DNA of 64,000 bases from Tumebacillus algifaecis (GCF_002243515.1 NZ_CP022657.1:3373001-3437000), one strand, 5' to 3'. Positions 8,487 to 20,142 are shown, counted from the first letter of the stretch. Notes: generated from the letters alone by a model not told the origin. Numbers and translations: made by a program.

Positions 8487-9239
8487 TTAAAGATCGTACT
8501 TATGGAGTTGTTCTAAAAACGTACGCGATTTGAAGGTCACACCACTATATTCATCGATGTACTGTTTCATCACTTTGCCCAATTGCAGTCGTACATCATT
8601 GCCGACCTTGATGTCACCAAGCCGCCTGACATCCATGCCTTGAAACGTCTGCAACAGCTTGAGAGTCACTGGCTTGATCCAGATCGCCCGCTCATCGCTA
8701 TGATGGCAATCCCCGCACAGAGGGCCGCCATGGATGATGCTGAAGCGCACCGCCTGCATAAGCGGCTTGTAACAGTGTGCACAATGATGCAGTTCAGGCC
8801 GAATTCCGGCTAGATCGAGCATTTTCATCTCGCACAGCCGGACGAGAATCTCTGGGTCTTTGCCATCCTCCAGATGGGTCAGCATCGTCAGCACGAGCAG
8901 AAAGACGCCTTGCGAAGGTTCTCGCTCCTCGACAAAACGGTCTGCAAGTTCGACTACATAGGACGCATAGGCAGCTTTAAACAAATCCTCGCGAATCGCC
9001 CGAAACGACTCATGGAGTTCAGCTTGAATGATCGTGCCCATCCCACGTCCTTCACCGATTGCCACCATGTACATCCCATAGGCGAAGGGCTGAGAGATAG
9101 AGTTTAATTGGCTTTGTGGCTTTTTGGCCCCACGCGCCATCGCTCCAAATTTCCCATGCGTATCGGACAGCAAGGTCAGTATTTTGTTACTCTCCCCATA
9201 ATCGACTGTGCGCAACACAATCGCTTCCACTTTTTTCAT
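8487..9239 (-). CDS. recO: DNA repair protein RecO
   Basis: RecFOR mediator that loads RecA onto SSB-coated single-stranded DNA at gaps. The N-terminal OB fold begins MKKVEAIVLRTVDYGESNKILTLL in the normal way, and a zinc-binding loop follows (HCAHCYKPL...GGPLCGDCH, four cysteines at about residues 150-175). Length (250) is typical. The order era-yqzL-recO is that of Bacillus, but recO is followed by the DUF4342 gene rather than glyQS. Confidence 0.96.
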   Translation of the reverse strand: MKKVEAIVLRTVDYGESNKILTLLSDTHGKFGAMARGAKKPQSQLNSISQPFAYGMYMVAIGEGRGMGTIIQAELHESFRAIREDLFKAAYASYVVELADRFVEEREPSQGVFLLVLTMLTHLEDGKDPEILVRLCEMKMLDLAGIRPELHHCAHCYKPLMQAVRFSIIHGGPLCGDCHHSDERAIWIKPVTLKLLQTFQGMDVRRLGDIKVGNDVRLQLGKVMKQYIDEYSGVTFKSRTFLEQLHKYDL

Positions 9240-9271
9240 AGGACAGCCTCTTTCATCCCGTCAAACAAAAG

Positions 9272-9421
9272 CTACTCCGTGCGTGCCTCCAACTCATGTT
9301 CGAAGTTCTGCTCTGCCACATCACAACCGCAGTCCTGGTTCAAGTTCTGACATGCTTTATAGAGAAGATAGGCATCAATCTCACCTGTACTCTCGAAATA
9401 TCGCCACGAAAGATCTCTCAT
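9272..9421 (-). CDS. yqzL: YqzL family small protein
   Basis: A 49-residue protein matching YqzL in position (between era and recO) and in the N-terminal pattern MRDLSWRYFESTGEIDAYLLYK. The ATG at 9421 is supported by GAAAGG nine bases upstream; longer versions of this frame reach 9484 but have no ribosome site. Function is unknown. The C-terminal part has three cysteines (CQNLNQDCGC). The gene lies 32 bases upstream of recO and 120 bases after era on the same strand. Confidence 0.82.
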   Translation of the reverse strand: MRDLSWRYFESTGEIDAYLLYKACQNLNQDCGCDVAEQNFEHELEARTE

Positions 9422-9541
9422 GCAGCTCATCCTTTCTTCCAAGAGTGAGGGTGCTGCCAAACATCGTAACCCTATAGTTCGCAATCGACCTTTACCCTAT
9501 ACTATGGAAATGCTGCCAGAGATGATTGGATGAATGACCGC

Positions 9542-11342
<1,801 letters not shown>

Positions 11343-11350
11343 CCCGGGCT

Positions 11351-11854
11351 TCACCCCCGCGTGATTCCCGCTGCGAGCATGATCGCATCTTGGCGGGAGA
11401 ACATCTCCTTTTCCTCGTCTTCTGTACCATGATCATAACCGATCAGGTGCAAAAAGCCGTGCACGGCCAGAAACGCCAGTTCCCGCTCGACGCTGTGCCC
11501 GTACTCCTCCGCTTGACGTTTCGCAGTCGGCACGGAGATGATGATGTCGCCCAACATATCGTCCTCTTCCAACTGCTCTGCATCTTCCGGGTCGAAGAAG
11601 ATCTCCGGCTCTCCAACGCCCTCGTCCATCATCGCAAACGATAACACATCGGTCGGCACATCCTTGCCGCGATAGGTGCGGTTCAGTTCCTGAATGCGCT
11701 CATCGTCCACAAGTGAGATCACCACTTCACCTGTGGAAATATTTTCATGGCGCGCCGCATGTTCCAGCGCGTTGTTCAAGAGATCGGACAGAGCAAATTC
11801 GAACGATTCTCCATACTCATCAAGGATTTCTACCGTGATCTGAACAGGTTCCAT
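11351..11854 (-). CDS. ybeY: Endoribonuclease YbeY
   Basis: Metal-dependent RNase for 16S rRNA 3' maturation and 70S quality control. The zinc motif HGFLHLIGYDHGTEDEE holds the three His ligands. The ATG at 11854 (MEPVQITVEILDEYGE) has AAAGGAG eight bases upstream; the frame opens earlier at 11881 without such a site. The 167-residue length is normal. It ends within a few bases of the dgkA start and follows pgpH. Confidence 0.96.
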   Translation of the reverse strand: MEPVQITVEILDEYGESFEFALSDLLNNALEHAARHENISTGEVVISLVDDERIQELNRTYRGKDVPTDVLSFAMMDEGVGEPEIFFDPEDAEQLEEDDMLGDIIISVPTAKRQAEEYGHSVERELAFLAVHGFLHLIGYDHGTEDEEKEMFSRQDAIMLAAGITRG

Positions 11855-11902
11855 TGCAGTGACTCCTTTATCATGCGACATGTAAGGACAGGCTGAATGA
11901 GA

Positions 11903-14002
11903 TTAGTTTGTCTTTGGCAGTTCCGGATATTCAATCCGCGCATGATAGATGCCGTTTAACGTGCGTAAAAAGGCATCGGAAATCTTGTCGAGATCTTTCA
12001 GCGTCAGATCGCATTCGTCCAGTTGCCCGTCATTCAAACGGTCTTTGAAAATCTTGTGAATCACCGATTCGATGCGGTTGGGCGTCGGACGGTTCATCGA
12101 GCGCACCGCCGCTTCGACAGCGTCACAGAGCATGACGATCGCCGCTTCTTTAAACTGCGGCTTCGGCCCGTCATAGCGGAAATCATCGACGTTGATCGTC
12201 CCGCTCTTGTCCTGCTCCAGCGCTTTGTTGTAGAAGAACCAGAGGATCGTCGTGCCGTGGTGCTGTTCGCAGATGTCGCGAATCGGCTTGGGCAGACGGT
12301 GCTCCTCCTGCATTTCCAAACCATCGCGCACATGGGAGGTGATGATCAGATGCGACAGGCTCGGTGCTACCTTGTCGTGCGGATTGTCTTTGGATAGCTG
12401 ATTCTCGATGAAGAACAGCGGCCGCTTCATCTTGCCCACATCATGGTAGTACGCCCCGACCCGGCAAAGCAGCGGGTCAGCCCCGACCACTTCGGCTGCC
12501 GCTTCGGCGAGGTTGCCGACGATCAGCGAGTGGTGATAGGTGCCAGGCGCTTCCATCAGCAGTTTTTTCAACAGCGGATGGTTCGGGTTGGACAACTCCA
12601 GCAACGAAATCGGCGTGAGGATTCCAAATGAGCTTTCCAAAAACGGCAACACACCGATCGTGACAACGGCGGTGAACAGGCCGGAGATGATCCCGAAGAG
12701 CAGCGATTGCAAATATTGGCTGACCTCGGTGCCAGAAGAGCCCAACGCCTGCATGACTGAGATCGTCACCAGATTGATCCCGGCGATGATAAAGCCTGCG
12801 CGCATGATCACCATGCGATGCTTGACGCGGGAGACGGCAAATGTGCCGACGAGCCCTGCGATGAACGACACCACCACAAACTGAAACTTCGAATCAAAAG
12901 CCGCTCCGGTGAACAGTGCAAACATAAAGGCGAGCATGATGCCAAGCTGGGCATCGAAGAGGATCGTCACCAACATCGTGCCCATCGCCACAGGCGTCAG
13001 ATAGCCGATGGTGGTAAATCCGAGCGATTCGCCGAGCGACAACACTTTCATCCCCGCCGCCGTCAGCACGATGATGATCGCCAAGCAGAGCAAGAGCAAG
13101 TTGTTCTTGCCCACCTTAGACCCCGTCATCTCCAGATAGAAAGCGAGCACCAGCGTCCAGAGCACGATAAATCCGGCAAACCCGAAATACATCAGGTAGT
13201 TCGGTTCCTCGTCGGTCAGCTTGAGGTCTTTCAGCTTGGAGTAGATGTCTTCGTCGATCCGCTCGCCTTCCTTCGCGATGATCTCACCCATGTAGATCAT
13301 CGTCGGTGAGACGTTTTGCATCGCTTCCTGACGCTTTTTAAGCGTCTCATCCTTGTCGTAGATCATGTTCGGACGAATCACCGTCTTGACCAGTTCCTTG
13401 ACGATCATCCGCTTCTCACGGTCGAGTTCCGAATAGCCGAGTTGGGCATCGAGCTTTTGATCGATCACCGGCATCGTCTCTTCGTAGATCTCTTCGGAGT
13501 AAATATTGTCAGCGATGCGTGCCGCTTCTTTGTTCACGCTTTGCAAACTGTCAGCAGGTAGAGCGAGAAAACTTTTGAGCTGCTCGTCTTTGACCATCGC
13601 CTGCAGGTTGGCTTTGCGAATCTGCTCCAACTTGTCCGCCTCGGTATAAGCGGGATCGATTTGCACCCGCTTGACCGTTTCGAAAAATTTGTCCAGATTC
13701 TCAATCGCCCGTAGCTCCACCGCAGTGTTGCGGTTATACTGACGGGTGATCTTGCTGGCCGCCTCTTCGCGCGCACGTTCGGTCGCCCGCTTGTCAACAG
13801 CATCGGTCGCTGCTTTGATCTGCTTTTCTGCGATCGAACCGACATGATAGTCATACCGTTCCGGCAGCATGTTCCCGATAAAAAGAAAATAAAGGAGCAC
13901 CGTAAGAACGACATAGATCGTCACCCGCAAGGAGCGGCTTTTTTTGGTTTCTGGACTTAGTGTGATCTGTCGAATATTCTTCAGCAGATTGCTCCTCATC
14001 AT
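11903..14002 (-). CDS. pgpH: Cyclic-di-AMP phosphodiesterase PgpH (7TMR-HD)
   Basis: HD-domain phosphodiesterase (YqfF) that hydrolyses c-di-AMP to pApA. Order: N-terminal helix (TIYVVLTVLLYFLFIG, about residues 28-43), a long extracellular 7TMR-HDED domain, seven membrane helices (about 270-480), and a cytosolic HD domain with TYHHSLIVGNLAEAA and AYYHDVGK. The 699-residue length is as expected. The ATG at 14002 has AAGGAG at 8 bases. It sits between phoH and ybeY as in Bacillus. c-di-AMP controls potassium uptake and osmotic balance (family knowledge). Confidence 0.96.
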   Translation of the reverse strand: MMRSNLLKNIRQITLSPETKKSRSLRVTIYVVLTVLLYFLFIGNMLPERYDYHVGSIAEKQIKAATDAVDKRATERAREEAASKITRQYNRNTAVELRAIENLDKFFETVKRVQIDPAYTEADKLEQIRKANLQAMVKDEQLKSFLALPADSLQSVNKEAARIADNIYSEEIYEETMPVIDQKLDAQLGYSELDREKRMIVKELVKTVIRPNMIYDKDETLKKRQEAMQNVSPTMIYMGEIIAKEGERIDEDIYSKLKDLKLTDEEPNYLMYFGFAGFIVLWTLVLAFYLEMTGSKVGKNNLLLLCLAIIIVLTAAGMKVLSLGESLGFTTIGYLTPVAMGTMLVTILFDAQLGIMLAFMFALFTGAAFDSKFQFVVVSFIAGLVGTFAVSRVKHRMVIMRAGFIIAGINLVTISVMQALGSSGTEVSQYLQSLLFGIISGLFTAVVTIGVLPFLESSFGILTPISLLELSNPNHPLLKKLLMEAPGTYHHSLIVGNLAEAAAEVVGADPLLCRVGAYYHDVGKMKRPLFFIENQLSKDNPHDKVAPSLSHLIITSHVRDGLEMQEEHRLPKPIRDICEQHHGTTILWFFYNKALEQDKSGTINVDDFRYDGPKPQFKEAAIVMLCDAVEAAVRSMNRPTPNRIESVIHKIFKDRLNDGQLDECDLTLKDLDKISDAFLRTLNGIYHARIEYPELPKTN

Positions 14003-14041
14003 GGCTTCTTCTCCTTACCTTTTCCTTGCCGGGTCAATCGC

Positions 14042-15004
14042 TCAACTTTGCTCGACGTCGTACGCTTGAATGATCTTTTGCACCAAATGGTGGCGCACAA
14101 CGTCTTGCTCAGTCAGGAAGATGAACGATATGTCCTCGACTTTTTTCAAAATGCGAACTGCTTCGTTCAAACCGGATAATTTCCCCCGCGGCAGGTCGAT
14201 TTGGGTCACGTCCCCTGTGACGACCATTTTCGACCCAAAACCAAGCCGCGTCAAGAACATTTTCATTTGTTCCGGCGTGGTGTTCTGCGCTTCATCCATA
14301 ATCACAAACGAATCTTCAAGCGTTCGTCCGCGCATATAGGCGAGCGGCGCGACTTCGATGATCCCCCGCTCCATATACCTCGCCGTGTTCTCCGGACCCA
14401 GCACATCATAGAGCGCATCGTAGAGCGGGCGCAAGTACGGATCGACCTTCTCCTGCAAATCACCGGGCAAAAAGCCGAGGTTCTCACCCGCCTCCACCGC
14501 CGGGCGGGTCAGCACCAGCTTTTTCACTTCGCCTTTTTTCAAAGCGGTGACCGCCATGACCACGGCGAGATACGTTTTCCCTGTCCCTGCCGGACCGATG
14601 CCAAAGACGATGTCGCGCTTTTTGATCGAGCGGATGTAATCGCGCTGACCGAGCGTTTTGATGCGGATCGATTTGCCCTTGTAGGTGACGGCGATCTCTT
14701 CGCTGTACAGTTCCAAAAGCTGTTCGGCCGACGCGGTTCGTGCCAGCTTGATCGCATAGGCGACGTCGCGCTCTTTGATCGCTTGCCCTTTGCGAATCAG
14801 CTTGAGCAACACGGAGAACAGGCTTTCCAGTACTTCGATCTCTTCTTGTTCGCCATTCATCGTGATCTCAATGCCGCGCACATGAATCTTGGTTGCAAAT
14901 TCACTTTCGATTTGCTTGAGATGGGCGTCATGAGGGCCGAACAGCTGTGTCGCCTCATGATTGTCTTGCAAAGCCAGCTTTTTGGTGACAAGTTGGTTGT
15001 CCAA
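14042..15004 (-). CDS. phoH: PhoH family ATPase
   Basis: Cytosolic P-loop ATPase of the PhoH/YlaK type, of uncertain role and often linked to RNA metabolism through its neighbour YbeY. Walker A is GPAGTGKTYLAV and Walker B is FVIMDEAQNTTPEQ. The N-terminal part (LFGPHDAHLKQIESEF, then RGIEITMNGEQEE) resembles the KH-like region of the family. The TTG start at 15004 is inferred from this alignment; AAAGGAG is 12 bases upstream, which is long. The 320-residue length is normal. It lies between yqfD and pgpH. Confidence 0.94.
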   Translation of the reverse strand: MDNQLVTKKLALQDNHEATQLFGPHDAHLKQIESEFATKIHVRGIEITMNGEQEEIEVLESLFSVLLKLIRKGQAIKERDVAYAIKLARTASAEQLLELYSEEIAVTYKGKSIRIKTLGQRDYIRSIKKRDIVFGIGPAGTGKTYLAVVMAVTALKKGEVKKLVLTRPAVEAGENLGFLPGDLQEKVDPYLRPLYDALYDVLGPENTARYMERGIIEVAPLAYMRGRTLEDSFVIMDEAQNTTPEQMKMFLTRLGFGSKMVVTGDVTQIDLPRGKLSGLNEAVRILKKVEDISFIFLTEQDVVRHHLVQKIIQAYDVEQS

Positions 15005-15034
15005 TCCTCAGTTCCACTCCTTTGGTCCGAGCTT

Positions 15035-16234
15035 CTATTTCTCCGGCGTAGGTGCCGATGCATATCCTTGCGGTTTTCCGATATTCTCTAAGACTTCACT
15101 GAACACTTCTACCTCTAAATTACCATCTTTTATAGTACTCCGCAAAACTTTTTGTGTTGTGAATGTGCCATCTTCACCAATTTTACCCTGAAGATCTATT
15201 CTTGCCAGTCGGAGTGCTTCTTTTTCAGCCTGCTCCTGAGTCAAGGTCACCTTTTCTTCATTGACTTCGCGATAGGTGGTGTGCCTGTACTGAATCGGGA
15301 AGACAAAGTCACCGATTTTCAGCACCTTGTCCTGCTCGATCTCCTCCGTCTTCTCATAAGGGATTTTTCCATAGCCCCAGATTTGTACCGGATGGCCAAA
15401 GAAGGTCAGGAAATGCTTCTCCACCGCTTCGCCCGTATAAGCTTGACGCGTCGTATTCAGCGGTACGGTGAGCTTGGACGTATACCAGACGGCCGCCTTG
15501 ACTATCCCTGCGGCATGCACGTTCGTCTTGCCATCGATCAACGCTCCGGAGATCAGCACCTGCCCCGGTTTTACGAACGTCTCACGTTTGACGGCCGCCA
15601 CGCCGCGGTGCGCTTGGATCTGTTTGATCACCCCTTGTTTGGTGGCGACGATGTTTTGTGGCTGGTTGGACGGTTCTTGGACACCTGGCACTCTCTCGAC
15701 GACTTGGATGGTGATCTTGGTGCCTTGAATTTGAATCCCATTCCAGACGAGCTCCGGTACTTTGTCCAACAATCGATTCTGCAAAATGTCCGTATCGGGC
15801 AGTTTGCCGATCAGAATGCCACGGCGAATCCCGATTTCGGACGCCGCCTGTAAAATGCGCTCCTCCTGCACTTCCTTCAGGTCGCCCACCACTTGGACCT
15901 CCCAGACAAATGAGGTCAGCGCATAGAGCCCGACAAGAAAAGTGAGGGCGCCTGCGACGAAAAACTTTCGCCGCCACGCCCGCCACGCCAAAAATGGCAT
16001 TCCCAGTTTGCGTTCAAAATGAATGCGCGTGCGTGTTTTGCTCAACAAACTGCGCAGTTCCTTGACATCTTCTCGGTGCATGCGCAGCCGATAGACGTTT
16101 TCACCAACCTGTTTGATCTCCCAAAACAGGATGCCCTGTGCTGTTGCTCTGTTCAAAAGCTCCGGGATGCGTTCGCCCCGCAAGGTTACGACAACATAGC
16201 CCCGCCAAAAGTCAAGCAACCACCTTCCGATCAT
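15035..16234 (-). CDS. yqfD: Sporulation protein YqfD
   Basis: A 399-residue membrane-anchored protein of the YqfD family, needed for efficient sporulation and expressed in the mother cell in Bacillus. It has the N-terminal MIGRWLLDFWRGYVVVTLRG, a helix at about residues 90-110 (FFVAGALTFLVGLYALTSFVW), and a long outside part with POTRA/FtsQ-like strands (VQVVGDLKEVQEERILQAA). It directly follows yqfC by about 20 bases. Confidence 0.93.
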   Translation of the reverse strand: MIGRWLLDFWRGYVVVTLRGERIPELLNRATAQGILFWEIKQVGENVYRLRMHREDVKELRSLLSKTRTRIHFERKLGMPFLAWRAWRRKFFVAGALTFLVGLYALTSFVWEVQVVGDLKEVQEERILQAASEIGIRRGILIGKLPDTDILQNRLLDKVPELVWNGIQIQGTKITIQVVERVPGVQEPSNQPQNIVATKQGVIKQIQAHRGVAAVKRETFVKPGQVLISGALIDGKTNVHAAGIVKAAVWYTSKLTVPLNTTRQAYTGEAVEKHFLTFFGHPVQIWGYGKIPYEKTEEIEQDKVLKIGDFVFPIQYRHTTYREVNEEKVTLTQEQAEKEALRLARIDLQGKIGEDGTFTTQKVLRSTIKDGNLEVEVFSEVLENIGKPQGYASAPTPEK

Positions 16235-16256
16235 GAGCAGTTCCTCCTGTAACGGC

Positions 16257-16538
16257 TTATTCTTTGTATTGGATGCCAGAGATGTTTCCTTCGATCACGA
16301 CTTCGGCTGGAAAGATCGCTTTGATCGTCAGTTCCTTGCCATGCACCTGCAGTTCGCCTTGCGTAAGTGCTAATCGTAGCAAGTCATCTCGAAACTCTTT
16401 GACACCGCGATAATTCTCCACATACAGTTGCAGTCCACCGATGAGGGTGATGCGGGGCAGATCGAGGAGCGAGTCTTTTGGCACGTCTAACATTTCGGCG
16501 GCCAGTTTTTTTACCCGTTGACGCCACGTGGTGCGCAC
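16257..16538 (-). CDS. yqfC: Sporulation protein YqfC
   Basis: A 93-residue YabP/YqfC-family protein. The conserved core LLDLPRITLIGGLQLYVENYRGV is followed by VHGKELTIKAIFPAEVVIEGNI. The GTG at 16538 (MRTTWRQRVKKLAAEML) is preferred, with AAAGGAGG nine bases upstream; a GTG at 16547 overlaps that site. Members are made under sigma-E during sporulation (family knowledge). It forms a pair with yqfD. Confidence 0.92.
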   Translation of the reverse strand: MRTTWRQRVKKLAAEMLDVPKDSLLDLPRITLIGGLQLYVENYRGVKEFRDDLLRLALTQGELQVHGKELTIKAIFPAEVVIEGNISGIQYKE

Positions 16539-16599
16539 AGCGCTCACCCTCCTTTGCTATGTACATATGCCGGAAAGCTCCTTCCTAGTACGAAGACAA

Positions 16600-16648
16600 A
16601 CAAAAAGAGAGACTCCCCTTTCCCATGAAAAGGGTGTCTCTCCTTTTG
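16600..16648 (-). terminator. Terminator between the FloA operon and yqfC
   Basis: Stem AGAGACTCCCCTTT/AAAGGGTGTCTCT with A/T runs on both outer sides, so possibly bidirectional. It separates the nfeD-floA-hypothetical group from the sporulation pair, which therefore needs its own promoter. Confidence 0.8.
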
Positions 16649-16677
16649 TATGCTGCGCGCTCTGTGCGTAGACCGCT

Positions 16678-17169
16678 CTAGCGCGTTTTGCGACCGGGAC
16701 GCCACGGCTGCTTGGAACGCGGTTCTCCGAGCAACTCGCTGATGATGAGTGCGTTGTGTAGACTTTTTTTGCTCAACAGCACCGATTTCCCGCCGCTTGA
16801 TACCGCTCCTGTTTCCGGTTGCTGCTGGCCCGCCAACACAGACGGTGCGCCTGCACCACTCGACCCGCTACTCAGTCGCGGCAAATCTGCCGCAAGCTCT
16901 TGTGGCGCTCGCTCGGCCTGATCGATCTGGTCGTGCTTCTCGTCATGCTTCTCGTCATGCTTCTCGTCATGCTTCTCGTCAACGATCGCGTCCATGATTG
17001 CACCGACGATTAGCCCTCCGACCCCGTTCGTGCTACGTGCATTGGTTAACGCCTCGATCTGCTGCACGAGGGGCGGTTTCGTTTTTGGCTCCGCTTTCGA
17101 ATACTTGCGATACACATTCCAGATGATGCCAATTATGATCAATAGGAACCCGAAATTACCGAAGTCCAT
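16678..17169 (-). CDS. Single-pass membrane protein with DEKH repeats, in the yqfB position
   Basis: A 163-residue protein of unknown function. MDFGNFGFLLIIIGIIWNVY at the N-terminus forms one membrane helix with an unclear signal type; the rest is hydrophilic. Residues about 64-79 are four copies of DEKH encoded by a perfect tandem DNA repeat, followed by a Q/E- and S/G-rich low-complexity part and a basic C-terminus. The start at 17169 is supported by its place 10 bases after floA. In Bacillus a small gene (yqfB) occupies the same place behind floA, so it may assist the flotillin/NfeD system. I recognise no domain. Confidence 0.75.
   Translation of the reverse strand: MDFGNFGFLLIIIGIIWNVYRKYSKAEPKTKPPLVQQIEALTNARSTNGVGGLIVGAIMDAIVDEKHDEKHDEKHDEKHDQIDQAERAPQELAADLPRLSSGSSGAGAPSVLAGQQQPETGAVSSGGKSVLLSKKSLHNALIISELLGEPRSKQPWRPGRKTR
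16935..16982. repeat. Four 12-base tandem repeats (GCTTCTCGTCAT)
   Basis: Three perfect copies and a fourth with one end change, in frame inside the membrane protein gene, encoding DEKH on the minus strand. Perfect identity of copies suggests recent expansion and possible length variation by slippage. Confidence 0.95.
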
Positions 17170-17179
17170 CTCGCATCAC

Positions 17180-18181
17180 CTACTTTTTGGTGAGGTCTCC
17201 GTCCGCGGAGCCGTCTTCCTTGAGCGTAGAGAAAGAACTGCGCATCTCCGTGTCGGCCATCAAATTTTGCAAGTTCAGATAATCGACTGCGCCAAGTTTG
17301 CCTGTGCGCAGCGCTTCTGCCATCGCGCGCGGAACTTCCGATTCCGCTTCGACAACTTTGGCGCGCATCTCTTCTACGAATGCTTTCATCTCCTGCTCGC
17401 GGGCCACAGCCATCGCTCGGCGCTCCTCCGCTTTCGCTTGTGCGATTCGTTTGTCAGCTTCGGCCTGATCGGTTTGCAGTTCCGCCCCGATGTTCTTGCC
17501 GACATCGACGTCTGCGATGTCGATGGAGAGGATTTCAAAAGCGGTTCCCGCATCAAGACCTTTTGACAACACGGTCTGTGAGATCGCATCCGGATTCTCT
17601 AACACTTGCTTGTGCGCTTCCGCCGAACCGATGGTGGTGACGATCCCTTCCCCGACACGCGCCAGAATCGTCTCTTCCCCAGCGCCCCCGACCAGGCGAT
17701 CAATGTTAGCGCGCACCGTGACGCGAGCGCGCACCTTTACTTCGATCCCGTCTTTCGCAACGGCTGCGACGATCGGTGTTTCGATGACGCGCGGGTTGAC
17801 CGACATCTGTACCGCTTCCAGCACGTCGCGGCCTGCGAGGTCGATCGCCGCTGCCCGTTCAAATGCCAGATTGATGTCGGCCCGCTCCGCTGCGATCAGC
17901 GCGTTGACGACGCGGTCAACATTACCGCCCGCCAACAAATGACTCTCTAACTGATTGGTGGTCGGGTTCAGACCCGCTTTGTGCGCTTTGATCAACGGAT
18001 TGACGATCCACGACGGGCTGACCCGGCGCAGACGCATTCCGATCAGGGTGAAGATCGGCACGCGCACCCCAGACGCCCAAGCTGAGATATACAGCATGAC
18101 CGGCACGAACGTAAAGATCACAGCCAGCAAGATCACGCCAAGCGCGATCAGCACTAACAGACCGATAAGCGTTGCATCCAT
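17180..18181 (-). CDS. floA: Flotillin-like protein FloA
   Basis: Scaffold of functional membrane microdomains (YqfA). It has an N-terminal membrane hairpin ([19 protein letters not shown]), a SPFH/PHB-like domain, and the flotillin coiled coil with [18 protein letters not shown] and [17 protein letters not shown]. The ATG at 18181 is preferred to the TTG at 18184, with AGGAGG nine bases upstream. The 333-residue length is normal. It forms an operon with the NfeD protein (13-base gap), the usual pairing in Bacillus. Confidence 0.96.
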   Translation of the reverse strand: MDATLIGLLVLIALGVILLAVIFTFVPVMLYISAWASGVRVPIFTLIGMRLRRVSPSWIVNPLIKAHKAGLNPTTNQLESHLLAGGNVDRVVNALIAAERADINLAFERAAAIDLAGRDVLEAVQMSVNPRVIETPIVAAVAKDGIEVKVRARVTVRANIDRLVGGAGEETILARVGEGIVTTIGSAEAHKQVLENPDAISQTVLSKGLDAGTAFEILSIDIADVDVGKNIGAELQTDQAEADKRIAQAKAEERRAMAVAREQEMKAFVEEMRAKVVEAESEVPRAMAEALRTGKLGAVDYLNLQNLMADTEMRSSFSTLKEDGSADGDLTKK

Positions 18182-18194
18182 CAAAAATCTCCTC

Positions 18195-19553
18195 CTACTC
18201 TTCTTCCTTCATCGGTATTACCTGATTTGCCACATTCGATGCCAATCGGCGCACGACGATCCGCGTCCCCTCGATTAAGACGATCTGCACGTCCGTATCG
18301 ACTGGTATCCACTCTCCTTCACTGACCACGTCAAAGCGTTGTCCCTGAAAGACGGCGGTGCCAGACGGTCGCAGCGGTGTGACGGTGCGGCCCGCTTGGT
18401 ACATCATGTGGCGGAAACTGCGGTTTGGCACGTAGCCGCTCGCTTTTTCCTGCCGCTCTGTGTGGATAATCCGCTTCCACATGCCGAGATGCCCGAAATA
18501 TTTAAAGAGCACCCCGCCCAACACAATCGATAAAATGATGGCAAAAAGCATGGCTTTCAGACCATATGCGGTATCATACGCCGCCAGCACAACCCCTGCA
18601 CCAAGTGCGATCACACCAAGCGCGCCGACGATACCAAACCCCGTTACAAAAATCTCCGCGATCATCAGCACGAGCCCAGCCAGAAACAGGATGACCGACT
18701 CCCACCCGGCAAATCCGGCCGCCATATGGCCCCAGAAATACAAAGCCAAACTTCCAGCACCGATCAAACCGGGGAGCACCTTGCCCGGCACGATGAGTTC
18801 CCAAGTCAGCCCCATCAATCCGATCAGCAACAACAGCGGAATCACCAGCGGCTGCGTGACAAACCTCCCGATCTTCTCCGATACCGATGGCTTGTACACG
18901 CGCAGCTCAGCCGATTCAAAGCCATAGTGGGCGAGCGCCGACGTTAAATCTGGAAAAATACCATCGGCCAATCGATAGGTCAACGCCTGCTCCGCCGAAA
19001 GGGACACCAATTCGCCTTGTTGTTTCAGCCCTTCGATCTCCAGATTGCGGTCAACCATGCCGGCGACGATCTTCGTATCGCGTCCGGTGTGCTCAGCAGC
19101 AGCGACCATCTCCGCCCGCCAGAAGGCGACCACTTTCGGGTCGGGCAGTTCGCCATCGCTCTGCCGCACTTCGGCGGCGCCGATCGTCGCACCGGGCGCC
19201 ATCGCGAGGTGTGGCGCATTTAACGCGATGTAGGAGCCAGCGGAGATCGCCTTGCTCTGCACATAAGCGATCACCGGGACTTGCGAGGTGCGGATCAACT
19301 CGCCAATCTCCATCGCCGCATCCACGCGGCCTCCCAGCGTGTCGATGTCGAGCACGATCGCCTGCGCCCGCTCTTCTGCGGCCAGCGCAAAGGCTCGGCG
19401 CAACGAGGTCGTCAAGCCCGTTTCAATCTCATTTACTACCGGTATCACAAATACACTGCCGTCCGTGGCGGCCTGTACCTGTGGGCCGCTCAGTCCAGCA
19501 AAGGGCGCCACAAGCAATAGACAGATGATGAAACCAAGGAAAAGTCGCTTCAT
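18195..19553 (-). CDS. nfeD: NfeD-family membrane-bound serine protease (YqeZ)
   Basis: A 452-residue protein with a signal peptide ([20 protein letters not shown]), a ClpP/SppA-like protease domain ([38 protein letters not shown] with the likely catalytic Ser), four to five membrane helices (about residues 235-355) and a C-terminal OB-fold NfeD domain. Long NfeD proteins cleave stomatin/flotillin-type partners (family knowledge), which fits its position directly before floA. It follows yqeY after a terminator. Confidence 0.94.
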   Translation of the reverse strand: MKRLFLGFIICLLLVAPFAGLSGPQVQAATDGSVFVIPVVNEIETGLTTSLRRAFALAAEERAQAIVLDIDTLGGRVDAAMEIGELIRTSQVPVIAYVQSKAISAGSYIALNAPHLAMAPGATIGAAEVRQSDGELPDPKVVAFWRAEMVAAAEHTGRDTKIVAGMVDRNLEIEGLKQQGELVSLSAEQALTYRLADGIFPDLTSALAHYGFESAELRVYKPSVSEKIGRFVTQPLVIPLLLLIGLMGLTWELIVPGKVLPGLIGAGSLALYFWGHMAAGFAGWESVILFLAGLVLMIAEIFVTGFGIVGALGVIALGAGVVLAAYDTAYGLKAMLFAIILSIVLGGVLFKYFGHLGMWKRIIHTERQEKASGYVPNRSFRHMMYQAGRTVTPLRPSGTAVFQGQRFDVVSEGEWIPVDTDVQIVLIEGTRIVVRRLASNVANQVIPMKEEE

Positions 19554-19635
19554 CTTGGCGCCTCCTTTCCTTTGTCAGAAATCCCATCTATATGTACGGA
19601 TCAACGATCCAAAAGTTGCATACACCTTGAAAACA

Positions 19636-19668
19636 CAAAAAGCCATATGTCGAAATCGACACATGGCT
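19636..19668 (-). terminator. Terminator after yqeY
   Basis: Stem AGCCATATGTCG/CGACACATGGCT with an AAAT loop and one mismatch, T-rich on the minus-strand side. It ends the rpsU-yqeY transcript. Confidence 0.8.
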
Positions 19669-19683
19669 CCTTTGTACGAATCA

Positions 19684-20127
19684 TTATTGGAGTTCTGCTT
19701 GCACCACTTGGTTCACGAGCTTGCCATCGGCACGCCCCTTCACCTTGGGCATCAGCGCGGACATCAGTTTCCCCATGTCCTTCTTTCCAGCAGCGCCGGT
19801 CTCCGCGATGACTTCCTTGACGATAGCACGGACCTCATCTTCGGACAATTGCGCCGGAAGATAATCCATCAGGACTACAATCTCCTGCTTAACATCATCA
19901 ATCAAATCCTGGCGGCCTGCAGATTCAAATGCTTGGAGGGAATCACGACGTTGTTTGAGTTCGCGATTCAATACGGCAATCACTTCATCGTCTGAAAGCG
20001 TTATTTTACTATCGATCTCAGCGTTCTTGATCGCCGTCCGAACCATGCGAATAACCGACAAGCGGACTTTGTCTTTATCCTTCATCGCTTGTTTCATATC
20101 ATTGCTTAAACGTTCGGTTAGACTCAT
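19684..20127 (-). CDS. yqeY: YqeY (GatB/YqeY domain) protein
   Basis: A 147-residue GatB/YqeY-domain protein with the characteristic VLNRELKQRRDSLQAFESAG and PAQLSEDEVRAIVKEVI. The domain is related to the tRNA-interacting tail of the amidotransferase GatB; the stand-alone form has no firmly known role. It follows rpsU by 15 bases, the standard rpsU-yqeY pairing, and ends in a terminator. Confidence 0.95.
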   Translation of the reverse strand: MSLTERLSNDMKQAMKDKDKVRLSVIRMVRTAIKNAEIDSKITLSDDEVIAVLNRELKQRRDSLQAFESAGRQDLIDDVKQEIVVLMDYLPAQLSEDEVRAIVKEVIAETGAAGKKDMGKLMSALMPKVKGRADGKLVNQVVQAELQ

Positions 20128-20142
20128 GGTAAAACTGCCTCC

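Noticed and set aside
16935-16982. CRISPR-like array
   Set aside because: The 12-base units have no spacers and are in frame within a gene.
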